A stretch of DNA of 64,000 nt from contig NZ_JAFBCZ010000015.1 in NCBI RefSeq assembly GCF_016907925.1, positions 1 to 64,000 of the forward strand. The letters run 5' to 3'. Each line of letters starts with the position of its first letter. Position 1 is the first letter of the stretch. The notes beneath the pieces were generated by a model, which was not told the DNA's origin, made no database searches, and saw nothing but the letters and a program-made list of their open reading frames with translations. Shown here piece after piece: positions 48,784 through 57,311 of this stretch. The stretch is from Herpetosiphon giganteus (GTDB taxonomy: Bacteria; Chloroflexota; Chloroflexia; Chloroflexales; Herpetosiphonaceae). Both the position numbers and the translations under genes were made by a program.

Positions 48784-49527
48784 TTAGGCCTCAGGCCAGG
48801 TTGCGGCAACTAAAGCTGGCAATAGCTGTGCTGCTGGGCCACGCAAACGATGGCGCGCATGGCGGCTCAACGGCGTATCTTCAAGATTCAGGTCGATCAA
48901 ACGGGCACGATGCGCTCGGGCTGTCATCGGAAAGGTCGCGGCGGGAGCCACAAGGCCCGATGTGCCAATTGCCAAAAACACATCACAAGTTTGGCTGGCT
49001 ACTTCTGCCGCCTGAAGTTTAGCCAGATCCAAGCGCTCACCAAACCAGACCACATCAGGCCGCAATGGCGCGCCACAAATCGCACAAAGCGGCAAACTTG
49101 AGCTATCTGGCCACGCGGAAATACCATGGTCGCCAGCGCTACAACGAATAGTATCAATCGTGCCATGCAGCTCGATCACGGTGCTTGAACCAGCTCGTTG
49201 ATGTAGGGCATCGATATTTTGGGTAATCAGCGTGACTTTGGGAATATATTGCTCAAGTTGGGCTAAAGCCCGATGGCCGGCATTGGGCTGAACCGCCAAA
49301 ATCTGTTGGCGATGGGTGTGATACCACTCCCAGACTGCCTTCGGTTGCTGCAAGTAGCCCGCCAAACTTGCCACTTGTTCAATATCAAACGTATTCCAAA
49401 GCCCAGTCAAACTGTCACGAAACGTTGGGATGCCACTCTCAGCAGACATCCCTGCGCCAGTTAAAATCGTGAGCGAACGAGCTGCCCGCAAGGTTTCAAT
49501 TAGGCCCTGATCAAATAATTCAGTCAT
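48784..49527 (-). CDS. NAD-dependent protein deacylase, SIR2 family
   Basis: 247-residue sirtuin. NAD motif GAGMSAESGIPTFRD (about 24-38), TQNIDALH (about 104), catalytic His in IELHGTID, and C-terminal AIGTSGLVAPAATFP. The YxxR pair in WEWYHTHR (about 69-76) places it with class III (SIRT5/CobB-like) enzymes, which remove succinyl or malonyl as well as acetyl groups. The zinc site is reduced: a single Cys (RCSAGDHG) precedes the CAICG pair, as in E. coli CobB. AGGGAA precedes ATG 49527. The urease operon begins 77 bp downstream on the same strand. Confidence 0.9.
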   Translation of the reverse strand: MTELFDQGLIETLRAARSLTILTGAGMSAESGIPTFRDSLTGLWNTFDIEQVASLAGYLQQPKAVWEWYHTHRQQILAVQPNAGHRALAQLEQYIPKVTLITQNIDALHQRAGSSTVIELHGTIDTIRCSAGDHGISAWPDSSSLPLCAICGAPLRPDVVWFGERLDLAKLQAAEVASQTCDVFLAIGTSGLVAPAATFPMTARAHRARLIDLNLEDTPLSRHARHRLRGPAAQLLPALVAATWPEA

Positions 49528-49633
49528 ATATTCCCTCGTTAGGCCGATCAAGCGTCAATTAGCATAGTATAGGATATTTGGGCCTGTGGAATAGGCTATT
49601 GCAAGCGTTCAAGCAATTATTATGGAGCAGAAC

Positions 49634-50374
49634 ATGCAGCTTAATCAAGCCTTGGAGATTTTTATGCATGGCGAAATTGGTATTCCTAGTGCTGAAAATC
49701 GCTCAAGTCGCCAGCAACTAGCTGGCCTCGACATCTTGCATAGTGATGATGTTTGGAATCAGCAGCGCCAGATTGCTGATGAAGCGATTGTACAAAGCCA
49801 TGCGCCTGCTGAGGTGCTTGCGCTGCTTGCAGACTATCAGCCAAGTGTCGATCATCGAATTACCCTGGTTGATCGGCCAACCAGCGAGCATGCTGCCTAC
49901 CATGCCGCAGGCTATCGCCATAGCGCAAGCGAAGTGCTGCTTGCCCGCTCCCTCAACAATCTACCAGCACCTGATCCACGCTATGCGGTGGCCCAAGCTA
50001 CAACCATCGCCGATATGGAATGGCTGAACACGCACGATCCTGCCAAGCGGGCTTGGCTCACAGTCACTCGCCTGCTGGAGCCACGGTTGCGCCATAGTTT
50101 TATTCGGCTTGATGCTGAGGTGGTGGCGCGAGTACGGGTTTGCCAGGTTGATCCAGCGCATAGCTATGTGACAAATTTATACACTGCCCCCAACTATCGG
50201 CGACGCGGCATTGCTCAGGCGTTGATGATCGCTGTTTTGCAGCAAGCAGCAGCGCTTGGCGAATGCTGGAGCGTGCTCATAGCCTCCGAGGCTGGGCTAC
50301 CGCTCTACCAAAAATTGGGCTATCAACCACTGGCAACGCTCACGGTTTTTGAACCAGCTGAAGCAAGCGAATAA
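49634..50374 (+). CDS. GNAT-family acetyltransferase
   Basis: 246 residues. The C-terminal half carries the acetyl-CoA site VTNLYTAPNYRRRGIAQALM (about 178-197, the RRxGxA loop) and GLPLYQKLGYQPL, both typical of GNAT N-acetyltransferases. The N-terminal half has a partly repeated pattern (LLADYQPSVDHRITLVDRP...YHAAGYRHSASEVLLARSL) that may be a second, degenerate GNAT fold. ATG 49634 has GGAG 6 nt ahead; the ATG at 49622 contains that site. Divergent from the sirtuin gene. A protein-acetylation link between the two is tempting but only inference. Confidence 0.8.
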   Translation: MQLNQALEIFMHGEIGIPSAENRSSRQQLAGLDILHSDDVWNQQRQIADEAIVQSHAPAEVLALLADYQPSVDHRITLVDRPTSEHAAYHAAGYRHSASEVLLARSLNNLPAPDPRYAVAQATTIADMEWLNTHDPAKRAWLTVTRLLEPRLRHSFIRLDAEVVARVRVCQVDPAHSYVTNLYTAPNYRRRGIAQALMIAVLQQAAALGECWSVLIASEAGLPLYQKLGYQPLATLTVFEPAEASE

Positions 50375-50449
50375 GCCAATAATTGCCTTTGCGAGGCTTG
50401 CAAGCTCGGCTACAATACGATTAATCAGTTTTTTAGCAATGGTAGGGCA

Positions 50450-51310
50450 ATGAATCGCTTGTTAATCACCGGAGCATCGGGCTATCTCGGCCAGCGAGTT
50501 GCTTATTTTGCTCAGCAGACAACAATTTGGAATAAAATATATAGCCAAAGTTGGCGCAACCCAGCGCTAGCAGGCGAACATGTGGCATGCGATTTGGCTG
50601 ATCAAACGCAGCTTCAAGCGTTGCTTGATCGCATTCAGCCAAGCGCAATTATTCATACGGCGGCGGTCACGCCAGCCATGGGCGCTGCTATGACCAACGA
50701 GGCTTTGTGGGCAGTTAATGTGCAGGCCACCGCCAGCTTGGCAGCTTGGGCGGCTCAGCATCAGGCCCGCTTTGTGCATGTTTCATCGGATGCAGTTTGG
50801 GGTGGGCGCGATGCGGCGTATACGGAAAGTGATGTTCCAGCTCCCATCCATCCGTATGGGGCATCGAAGGCCGCTGCCGAGGCGCTGGTGGCGACGCTCA
50901 ATCCTGAGGCAGCGATTGCCCGCACCTCGCTGTTGTATGGCCAAAACCCGCTTGACCCCAACACCACCATGGCCTTGGCGATGTTGCGCGGCGAGCGTGA
51001 TGGCGTACTATTTACCGATGAAATGCGTTGCCCTGTCTTTGTTGAAGATGTGGCCCAAGCCTTGCTGGAACTTGCACAAAAACCAAGGCTTTATGGTATA
51101 TTTCACCTTGTAGGCCCACAAATTCTCAGTCGATTTGAGCTTGGCCAAGCCTTGCTCACGTGGAATGGCCTTGATTCCACGGGTTTGCCCGCTGGCAGCA
51201 CAAGCGCCAGTGGCTTACGTCGCCCATCGCGGGTTGTCGTTGATAATCGCGCAACCCAATCGCAACTTAGCACTATTCTTCGAAGCATTGATGATGTCAC
51301 AAGGAGGTGA
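50450..51310 (+). CDS. RmlD-like NAD(P)-dependent sugar-nucleotide reductase/epimerase
   Basis: 286-residue extended SDR. Cofactor loop TGASGYLGQRV (about 7-17), DLADQTQLQALLDRIQPSAIIHTAA (about 47-71), catalytic HVSSDAVWGG and YGASKAAAE (about 141-149), as in dTDP-4-dehydrorhamnose reductases. No other rhamnose genes are adjacent, so the substrate may differ. It begins a four-gene rightward operon: a HEAT-repeat protein starts 3 bp after its stop, followed by HIT and a secreted glycosidase. Confidence 0.82.
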   Translation: MNRLLITGASGYLGQRVAYFAQQTTIWNKIYSQSWRNPALAGEHVACDLADQTQLQALLDRIQPSAIIHTAAVTPAMGAAMTNEALWAVNVQATASLAAWAAQHQARFVHVSSDAVWGGRDAAYTESDVPAPIHPYGASKAAAEALVATLNPEAAIARTSLLYGQNPLDPNTTMALAMLRGERDGVLFTDEMRCPVFVEDVAQALLELAQKPRLYGIFHLVGPQILSRFELGQALLTWNGLDSTGLPAGSTSASGLRRPSRVVVDNRATQSQLSTILRSIDDVTRR

Positions 51311-51313
51311 CGC

Positions 51314-51991
51314 ATGGAGCGCACACCTGAATCGATCGTTCAATTAGTCGCCGATTTGCAACACACCGATGAGTTTGTGCGTTCGCAGGCGGCGTTTACC
51401 CTTGGGTTATTTGGCGAACCAGCTGTGCCATTTTTGATTCCACTGTTGCGTTCGCCACAGCGCGAAATTCGCATGCGCGCTGCATGGACCCTGGGCGTAA
51501 TCGGCGCTGCCGCCGTGCCAGCCTTGCTCGACCTGATGGAGCAAAAAAACCGCCAATTGCGGATCGAGGCAATTCGAATTTTAGGCGTAATTGGCCAAGC
51601 ACGGGTGTTCAATCACTTATTAATTGCATTAACTGATTTCGACCCCGAAATTGCCGCCCGAGCTGCTCGCTCGCTGGGCAAAATTGGTGATCCACGGGCG
51701 TTTCATGCCTTGGTGCTAGCCTTGCGCCACCCCGATAGCGATGTGCGCTACGAAGCTGCTGTGGCCTTGGCCGCGCTCCACGTGCCCGATTCAATCACCC
51801 ATTTGCAAGAAGCGCTGCTCCACGAAGACCCACGGGTTGAAACAACTTGGGGTACGTCGGTGCGTGAGGGCATGGTTCGGGCCTTGGAAGAAGCCGAAAA
51901 ACCCCATGACCACAGTTTGATCGAAGCCTTAATGCGGCTTGGCGACATGTTGAAATCCAACGAAGAAGAAGCGGATGAGGAAACGCCATGA
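51314..51991 (+). CDS. HEAT-repeat protein (PBS-lyase-like repeats)
   Basis: 225 residues made of five to six HEAT/PBS-lyase-type helical repeats of about 31 residues (EFVRSQAAFTLGLFGEPAVPFLI, EIRMRAAWTLGVIGAAAVPALL, QLRIEAIRILGVIG, EIAARAARSLGKIGDPRAFHAL, DVRYEAAVALAAL). An acidic tail (SNEEEADEET) follows. Such solenoids bind partner proteins; a role in chromophore lyase reactions is not implied. The strong AAGGAGGTGA site overlaps the end of the epimerase gene, and the stop overlaps the HIT start as ATGA, so expression is coupled. Confidence 0.85.
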   Translation: MERTPESIVQLVADLQHTDEFVRSQAAFTLGLFGEPAVPFLIPLLRSPQREIRMRAAWTLGVIGAAAVPALLDLMEQKNRQLRIEAIRILGVIGQARVFNHLLIALTDFDPEIAARAARSLGKIGDPRAFHALVLALRHPDSDVRYEAAVALAALHVPDSITHLQEALLHEDPRVETTWGTSVREGMVRALEEAEKPHDHSLIEALMRLGDMLKSNEEEADEETP

Positions 51992-52371
51992 ATGCTTGCC
52001 CATTTTGCGATCCCGCCACCCTCGAAATCGAAACCATGCTCGAAAATCACTTTTGCCGCTTTCTGCAACAACCCCATAAAGTCCTCGCTGGTTCGGGCGT
52101 AATTATTCCCAAACGCCATTGCGAAACCCGCCACGAAATGGATCTCGACGAATGGGATGCGATGCAAGACATGCTCAACCTGGTCAAAATTTTCATCAAC
52201 ATCAGCCATAAACCCCTTGGCTATACGATTGGCTGGAATTGTGGCGAGGTTACTGGCGTGGTGATTCAGCACGTCCATATGCACATTATTCCACGCCTAA
52301 CCAATGAGCCAATTAATGGTGCTGTCCACTTCAACCTCAAATCCACTGCTACCAAGCGTTTCGACAATTAA
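51988..52371 (+). CDS. HIT-family hydrolase
   Basis: 127-residue histidine-triad protein. The CPFC start (MNACPFCDPATLE) resembles zinc-binding HIT proteins, and HVHMHIIPR (about 93-101) is the histidine-triad motif that carries the nucleophilic His. HIT enzymes cleave nucleoside phosphoramidates or dinucleoside polyphosphates such as Ap4A. Translation is coupled to the HEAT-repeat gene by an ATGA overlap. The glycosidase gene follows after 24 bp. Confidence 0.9.
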   Translation: MNACPFCDPATLEIETMLENHFCRFLQQPHKVLAGSGVIIPKRHCETRHEMDLDEWDAMQDMLNLVKIFINISHKPLGYTIGWNCGEVTGVVIQHVHMHIIPRLTNEPINGAVHFNLKSTATKRFDN

Positions 52372-52395
52372 CAACCAACACCTTCAGGAGGTTGT

Positions 52396-53994
52396 ATGTC
52401 TCTGCATGCCTTACGGCGATTCGTGCTCGTTTGCTTGCTATTGGGATCGGTTTCAAGTCTTGGGGCGAATTATTTGCCGCCAAGCAGCACCTATTTGCCA
52501 GTTGTGATAGGCAATTCCGAGTTTACGGCAAATACGTTTGTGCCAAGTTATTCAGCACTTTTTCAATTTGGGCTAAACCCTGGCTACTATGGCAACGGCT
52601 GGGACGACCAGAAAATTTATGCAATTGGCGCTGATGCTGGCGCACACAGCGCGCGAGCTTCGCTGCCCGATAGTTTTATTGGCCAATGGGGCGCAGCAAT
52701 TCGGGTTCCAGTTTTTGAGTATATTTCCACGACGCTTAATTTTCGCGAAAACACGGTCTTTTTAGGTGAGCCACGGGCGGCGTGGCGCGATCCAGCCAGC
52801 TATTTCAGCAACAATGGCACGCCAGTCCAGAGCAAGCTTTGGCAAGGCATGTACGAGCCAATTTGGGATAATGGCGAAAATGGCACACCAGTTAATGATG
52901 CAAATAAATTTGCAGTTTATGCATGGCAAATTGCCAGCACTTATGGCAAATATATGCGCTTCTACGAAATTATTAACGAGCCAGATTATACTGGCAGCGC
53001 TAGAGCCTATGCTAACCCAGGAGCAAGCGGCGGCAGCTGGTGGGATAGTGCGCCAACGCCGAATGAATTACCAAATCTGAACGCACCAATCTATAACTAC
53101 ATTCGTTTATTGCGCATTGCCTATACTGTGATCAAAAAAACTGATCCTGACAGCTATGTTGCTCCAGGTGGGATTGGCTATGCTTCATTTTTGGATGCAT
53201 TGCTACGTTATAGTGATAATCCTGATGCCGGCAAAATTACTAGCCAATATCCATTAACTGGCGGAGCCTATTTTGATACTCTGAGTTACCATATTTATCC
53301 ACAGTATGGTGGCTCATATTGGGATAATAATGCTGGTGGTTTTGTCTATGTGCGGCATAGCGACCGTATGAGCCAAGTTTTCCAAGATCAATATCATGGA
53401 ATGAACCAAACCTTAGTTAATCGCAACTACAATGGCACAACCTTTCCCCACAAACCAAGCATCATCACTGAAACCAATGTTTCGCGTAAAGCTTTCAATA
53501 ATTATGCAGGCGGCGAGGAAATTCAGCGCAATTATTTGATTAAGGCGATTATCAAAGGTCAGCAGCTTGGTATTTTGCAAATCTATTGGTTCGCAACTGG
53601 TGAAGGCGCAGATTATGCAACTGCCCAAGATGAATATCAATTAATGGGATTTTACGAAAATCTCAAACGTGATGCGCCAAATAACCAAATTGTGACAAGT
53701 GAAGGCATTGCCAATCGCACAACCTATAATCAGCTGTATGGCTGGCGCTACGATGCAACAGCCACGACAGCGCTCAATTTGCCCAATACCATCGATGGCG
53801 CGGCCTTTCGCAAAAACAACCAACTGCGCTATGTGCTTTGGGCCAAAACCACGCTTGATCGTAACGAAACTGCCAGCGCAAGCATCAACCTGAGCGGAAG
53901 CTACAGCAAAGTAACGTGGAATGGTACAAGCAGCACAATCAGCGGCAATAATATTCAACTTACTGGCGCGCCAATTTTCTTAACCCCACAATAA
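52396..53994 (+). CDS. secreted glycoside hydrolase, clan GH-A type
   Basis: 532 residues with a signal peptide (MSLHALRRFVLVCLLLGSVSSLGA). The catalytic TIM-barrel signature is visible: acid/base Glu in FYEIINEPDY (about 198) after strand 4 and the nucleophile Glu in SIITETNVSRK (about 358) after strand 7, the pattern of clan GH-A glycosidases such as GH39/GH5. A small C-terminal beta domain (from about 430) follows. It probably acts on an extracellular polysaccharide, but the family and substrate need a search. CAGGAGG precedes the ATG. It ends at a bidirectional terminator. Confidence 0.7.
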   Translation: MSLHALRRFVLVCLLLGSVSSLGANYLPPSSTYLPVVIGNSEFTANTFVPSYSALFQFGLNPGYYGNGWDDQKIYAIGADAGAHSARASLPDSFIGQWGAAIRVPVFEYISTTLNFRENTVFLGEPRAAWRDPASYFSNNGTPVQSKLWQGMYEPIWDNGENGTPVNDANKFAVYAWQIASTYGKYMRFYEIINEPDYTGSARAYANPGASGGSWWDSAPTPNELPNLNAPIYNYIRLLRIAYTVIKKTDPDSYVAPGGIGYASFLDALLRYSDNPDAGKITSQYPLTGGAYFDTLSYHIYPQYGGSYWDNNAGGFVYVRHSDRMSQVFQDQYHGMNQTLVNRNYNGTTFPHKPSIITETNVSRKAFNNYAGGEEIQRNYLIKAIIKGQQLGILQIYWFATGEGADYATAQDEYQLMGFYENLKRDAPNNQIVTSEGIANRTTYNQLYGWRYDATATTALNLPNTIDGAAFRKNNQLRYVLWAKTTLDRNETASASINLSGSYSKVTWNGTSSTISGNNIQLTGAPIFLTPQ

Positions 53995-54004
53995 TGCTAA
54001 AAAC

Positions 54005-54040
54005 GCAGCACCCTTGCGACAAAATAAGGGTGCTGCATTT
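54005..54040. terminator. bidirectional terminator between the glycosidase and XRE module 2
   Basis: Perfect 11-bp stem GCAGCACCCTT/AAGGGTGCTGC with a 10-nt loop and ATTTT after it on the plus strand. Confidence 0.78.
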
Positions 54041-54044
54041 TCAA

Positions 54045-54269
54045 TTAATCAGCCTGTTCGTCAACTTCCCATTGAAAAACCTCTTCCAAGGGAACTCTGA
54101 ACACATAGGCAATCCGAAACGCCGCCTCAAGCGATGGTGAATATTTGCCAGCCTCGATGGCGGCAATTGTTTGGCGAGTTACGCCGATATACTGGCCAAG
54201 CTCAGCCTGCGACATTTCGCCATGCTGAAAGCGCAAGAGGCGAATTCGATTGACAAGCGTTGCTTTCAT
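54045..54269 (-). CDS. XRE-family small repressor, module 2
   Basis: 74-residue helix-turn-helix protein (MKATLVNRIRLLRFQHGEMSQAELGQYIGVTRQTIAAIEAGKYSPSLEAAFRIAYVF), related to the XRE protein of module 1 and of the same length. The C-terminus LEEVFQWEVDE resembles YozG-like regulators. Its ATG overlaps the membrane-protein stop by 4 bp exactly as in module 1. It probably represses the promoter at 54.74-54.77 kb. Confidence 0.88.
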   Translation of the reverse strand: MKATLVNRIRLLRFQHGEMSQAELGQYIGVTRQTIAAIEAGKYSPSLEAAFRIAYVFRVPLEEVFQWEVDEQAD

Positions 54270-54691
54270 GCACGCTGCCAGCGATAGCTCAGCACAACAA
54301 TGCTGCCACACACAACTTCAGCAAGCACAATCATCAACAAAGCGCTATTGACCAAGGTCCAGCCGCTTTGATTGAACGGCATAATCATGCCTACGATAAG
54401 CATGCCCACCATCAACACATAGTAGGCAGCAGTGATTGAACGCTGAGAGATCGCCCGATCGCGCTCGTCGAGCGGCATGCGATCGGCCTTGGGCGAATTG
54501 TAGCGCAAATACAGATAGCCACCGCCAAGAATCAGCATGCGAACCACGCTGGCAATGCCAAAAAAGCCTAGTTGGCTCAAATTGGGCAGCGTATCATCGG
54601 GCGGAGAAATTACTGTAAGTGCAAAATAAGGGCCAAATGCCACTGCCAACGCAATCAACGAGAGCCACGCAGTTTTTTCACGGTACGCCAT
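54266..54691 (-). CDS. four-helix membrane protein, first gene of XRE module 2
   Basis: 141 residues with four hydrophobic segments (about 8-27, 41-60, 85-105, 113-132) and a charged loop YLRYNSPKADRMPLDERDRAISQRSI between helices 2 and 3, whose DERDRAI part corresponds in position to the MDEFQRHV loop of module 1. Function unknown; such proteins commonly accompany YozG-like regulators. The GGAGGAG site lies before ATG 54691. Confidence 0.78.
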   Translation of the reverse strand: MAYREKTAWLSLIALAVAFGPYFALTVISPPDDTLPNLSQLGFFGIASVVRMLILGGGYLYLRYNSPKADRMPLDERDRAISQRSITAAYYVLMVGMLIVGMIMPFNQSGWTLVNSALLMIVLAEVVCGSIVVLSYRWQRA

Positions 54692-54734
54692 CGAACACTC
54701 CTCCAAGCTAGTTCAACTAATTTATGTTAAAAAT

Positions 54735-54773
54735 ACTATACATCATGTAAATTATTTTTGTCAATATGTATAG
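54735..54773 (-). promoter_or_regulatory. promoter and inverted-repeat operator of XRE module 2
   Basis: On the minus strand TTGACA (54764-54759), 18-bp spacer, TATAGT (54740-54735). An 8-bp inverted repeat CTATACAT (54736-54743)/ATGTATAG (54766-54773) has one arm over the -10 box and the other just upstream of the -35 box, 30 bp centre to centre. The sequence differs from the operator of module 1. Confidence 0.7.
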
Positions 54774-54953
54774 AATATATAACATTAAAGAATACTACCT
54801 AGGGAGAGCTTTGAATAGGACGTTTTTATACCAAAAATATAATAAACTAATCCGCTAGTAATAGTTTTCTTGGCGATAAGCTTTATTTAAATGTTAGGAA
54901 TACAATTTTTACTGGGTGATTGGTTTGGGAGATTTGGTGAGCGAGGGGGTTGA

Positions 54954-55029
54954 TGGTGGGCCATGAGGGATTCGAACCCCCAACCAAGCGGGTATGAGCC
55001 GCGTGCTCTAACCGTTGAGCTAATGGCCC
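54954..55029 (-). tRNA. tRNA with CAU anticodon (tRNA-Ile2 or elongator tRNA-Met)
   Basis: 76 nt on the minus strand including an encoded CCA. The 7-bp acceptor GGGCCAT/ATGGCCC, D arm with AGCTCAACGGTTAGAGC, anticodon loop CTCATAC (anticodon at 54996-54994) and T loop GGTTCGAATCC are all present. The first anticodon-side segment and CGCTTGGTT variable region resemble tRNA-Ile2, whose C34 is changed to lysidine by TilS, but an elongator tRNA-Met cannot be excluded by eye. Confidence 0.92.
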
Positions 55030-55137
55030 TTCTCACCGGAGTGTATAGTACCATATTTTTCAAATAATGGTGCAGCAATTCATTCAAATCAATCATGCTC
55101 ACATGGTGGATTTATTGATTAAAATAGTTAATCACCA

Positions 55138-55204
55138 CCCTTCCGTCCCGCCTCAAGGCGGGAAACGCAGGGGGTTTTCATCCCCCTGCACCCCCTAAAG
55201 TTTA
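55138..55204 (+). repeat. double-hairpin interspersed repeat, copy 4
   Basis: Stem 1 is TCCCGCC/GGCGGGA with a 4-nt loop (55146-55163); stem 2 is GCAGGGGG/CCCCCTGC with loop TTTTCAT (55167-55189). It is the same element as at 4381, 4568 and 7339, about 50 kb away, between a tRNA gene and an S9 peptidase gene. The rest of 54774-55287 outside the tRNA shows no gene. Confidence 0.8.
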
Positions 55205-55287
55205 ATATTTGGATTACCCATAACACAAAGATCTAGTTCCGTTGCTTACTTTCGATAAGAATCTTTAAGCTACTCTTGCAGCAAAGC

Positions 55288-57174
55288 CTAAAGATACTGA
55301 CTAAAGAAGTCGGTGATGCGGTTGTAGCAGGTCACTTTGTTGGCATATTTCAGCACATCGTGGCCTTCATCGTTGAACAACAGATAATCGACATTTTTGC
55401 CCAGCGCTTGCAACTCGTGGACGACTTCGCGCGATTCTTGCTCGATCACCCGTGGATCGTTGGCTCCTTGGGTTACCAACAAGGGGCACGCCAAATTGTG
55501 AATGTAGGTTTTTGGTGAGCGCTCGACCAAGAAATCCGATTCGGTTACAGGGTCGCCAACTTGGGTCGCCATATAGGCCTTCCAGGTTTCGGGCACGCGG
55601 GCCGAGAAGGTGTGCAAATCATACGGCCCAAACATATCGATCCCAGCTTGCCAAAGCTCTGGATGGCGACCAACCAAGGTTAAGGTCATAAAGCCACCAT
55701 ACGAACGGCCCATTACCCCAGCGCGTTTGGTATCGATCAAGGGATCGTTGGCAAGCACTTTGGTCATAGCATGCACATGATCAAGCCGATCCTGGCCGCC
55801 CCAATCGTGGGTAACTTGGTTCATATAATTAAAGCCATAGCCGCTGCTGCCGCGCACATTCGGCACAAACACCGCGAAACCTTTCAAGGCCAAAAATTGA
55901 ATCAATGGCATCGAGAACCAAGCAAAATCAGGCCGTTCTTGGCCTTGAGGGCCGCCATGAATGTAATAGACCAATGGGCGCGGGCCTTCGTAGCCTAAGG
56001 CTGGGGCTGGGCGATACAATCGCGCGGAAATGCGCAAGCCATCGTGCGAGTTGAACGAGGCATCTTCACCAGCTGATAAATGTTCGACTGGAATGCCTAA
56101 AACCCGTTCGTTGGTATGTTGTTGCAGCTCTTGGTTCGGTTTGATCGTGTAGATTTGGGTTGGAGCGATGGCGGTCGAGAACGAAAGCGCAAAGCTATCG
56201 CTATCTGAATCATAGGCAATCGATTCCAAAACGCCATTATCAAGCGGCGCTTGACCACACAATACTTTAGTAACCAGCATGCGCTTGGTTGCGAGATCTA
56301 GCTCAGCTTCGTAGCACCACGAACAGCCATCGATGTTGTAGCCAAGCAAATAGCGCTGCTCGCTGAGCTTGGTCAAACGATCAAACTCGCCTTGGCCGGT
56401 ATGCACCAAGCCTTCAATCGCAACTGAATCTAAGCTTTGCGAGCCATCAAGCCGCAACAAGGCCAAACTATAGCAATCATCAAATAAGCTCGTGCTAAAC
56501 AAGGCATAATCAGCGTTGACCCATTCGGCAAAACCCATGCCATTTGGCTCGATTGTGGTTGTGCGTTGTTCCATAGGCGTGCCAAAAATAACACTGCGCT
56601 CGGTGCTGCCCAGCTTCTGCCGATAGACCACGGTATCGCCAATGCCATAGGCATCGATGGTCAATATCGTTTGTTGATCGGGCGAAGAAGTGGCATAGAA
56701 TGGGCCTTCAGCGGCAGTAGCGAGTAAGGTTGCGCTACTTTCAAGCACATTAATTTGATAACCGCTAAATTCAGGCCGCGTGCGTGAACTAGCCGTCAAA
56801 TAGCCAATCCCAGTTTTAAGATCGATTTTGGCAATCGTGGTTTGCATTCCGGCAAATTGATCACCGAAAATCAACTCAGGGAAGCCACCAGTGAGGGGAA
56901 TGCGCATTGGCTGATAATTTTCGTCACCATCTTGATCAATCATAACCACAATTTGATTATATTCAGCCAGCACCACGAACGATTTACCATCCATATGGTG
57001 CGGCGTTTGCAAGGCAATATTTGGTGGCAACAGCGGCTCAGGCACACTGCCAGTTAACAACATTCGATACAAACTCAAGCGACCATTCAAATCGCTAATA
57101 AAATACAAATACTCGCCCGAGCGTTGGGGCACAACAAATTGACGGGCGGCAAGTAGGGCTTCGATGCGCGGCAT
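55288..57174 (-). CDS. S9 family serine peptidase (prolyl-oligopeptidase/acylaminoacyl-peptidase type)
   Basis: 628-residue two-domain peptidase: an N-terminal beta-propeller (about 1-360) with repeated strand patterns, and a C-terminal alpha/beta-hydrolase domain. The catalytic triad is visible: Ser in MGRSYGGFM (about 491), Asp in QGANDPRV (about 573) and His in NDEGHDV (about 606), with the oxyanion segment YYIHGGPQGQERPDF. No signal peptide, so it is probably cytoplasmic and cleaves short peptides. AAGGAGAT precedes the ATG. Single gene. Confidence 0.92.
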   Translation of the reverse strand: MPRIEALLAARQFVVPQRSGEYLYFISDLNGRLSLYRMLLTGSVPEPLLPPNIALQTPHHMDGKSFVVLAEYNQIVVMIDQDGDENYQPMRIPLTGGFPELIFGDQFAGMQTTIAKIDLKTGIGYLTASSRTRPEFSGYQINVLESSATLLATAAEGPFYATSSPDQQTILTIDAYGIGDTVVYRQKLGSTERSVIFGTPMEQRTTTIEPNGMGFAEWVNADYALFSTSLFDDCYSLALLRLDGSQSLDSVAIEGLVHTGQGEFDRLTKLSEQRYLLGYNIDGCSWCYEAELDLATKRMLVTKVLCGQAPLDNGVLESIAYDSDSDSFALSFSTAIAPTQIYTIKPNQELQQHTNERVLGIPVEHLSAGEDASFNSHDGLRISARLYRPAPALGYEGPRPLVYYIHGGPQGQERPDFAWFSMPLIQFLALKGFAVFVPNVRGSSGYGFNYMNQVTHDWGGQDRLDHVHAMTKVLANDPLIDTKRAGVMGRSYGGFMTLTLVGRHPELWQAGIDMFGPYDLHTFSARVPETWKAYMATQVGDPVTESDFLVERSPKTYIHNLACPLLVTQGANDPRVIEQESREVVHELQALGKNVDYLLFNDEGHDVLKYANKVTCYNRITDFFSQYL

Positions 57175-57311
57175 TTCTTTTATCTCCTTGGTAACAGCAC
57201 GTTTGACGCTATTGTAGAGAAATCACAGCAATCAAGCTTCATTCAAAAGGTGTAGCCACAAGGTGTAGTTGGCTATGGTAGACTAAAAGACACGTGTTGA
57301 GGGATTTTCAT

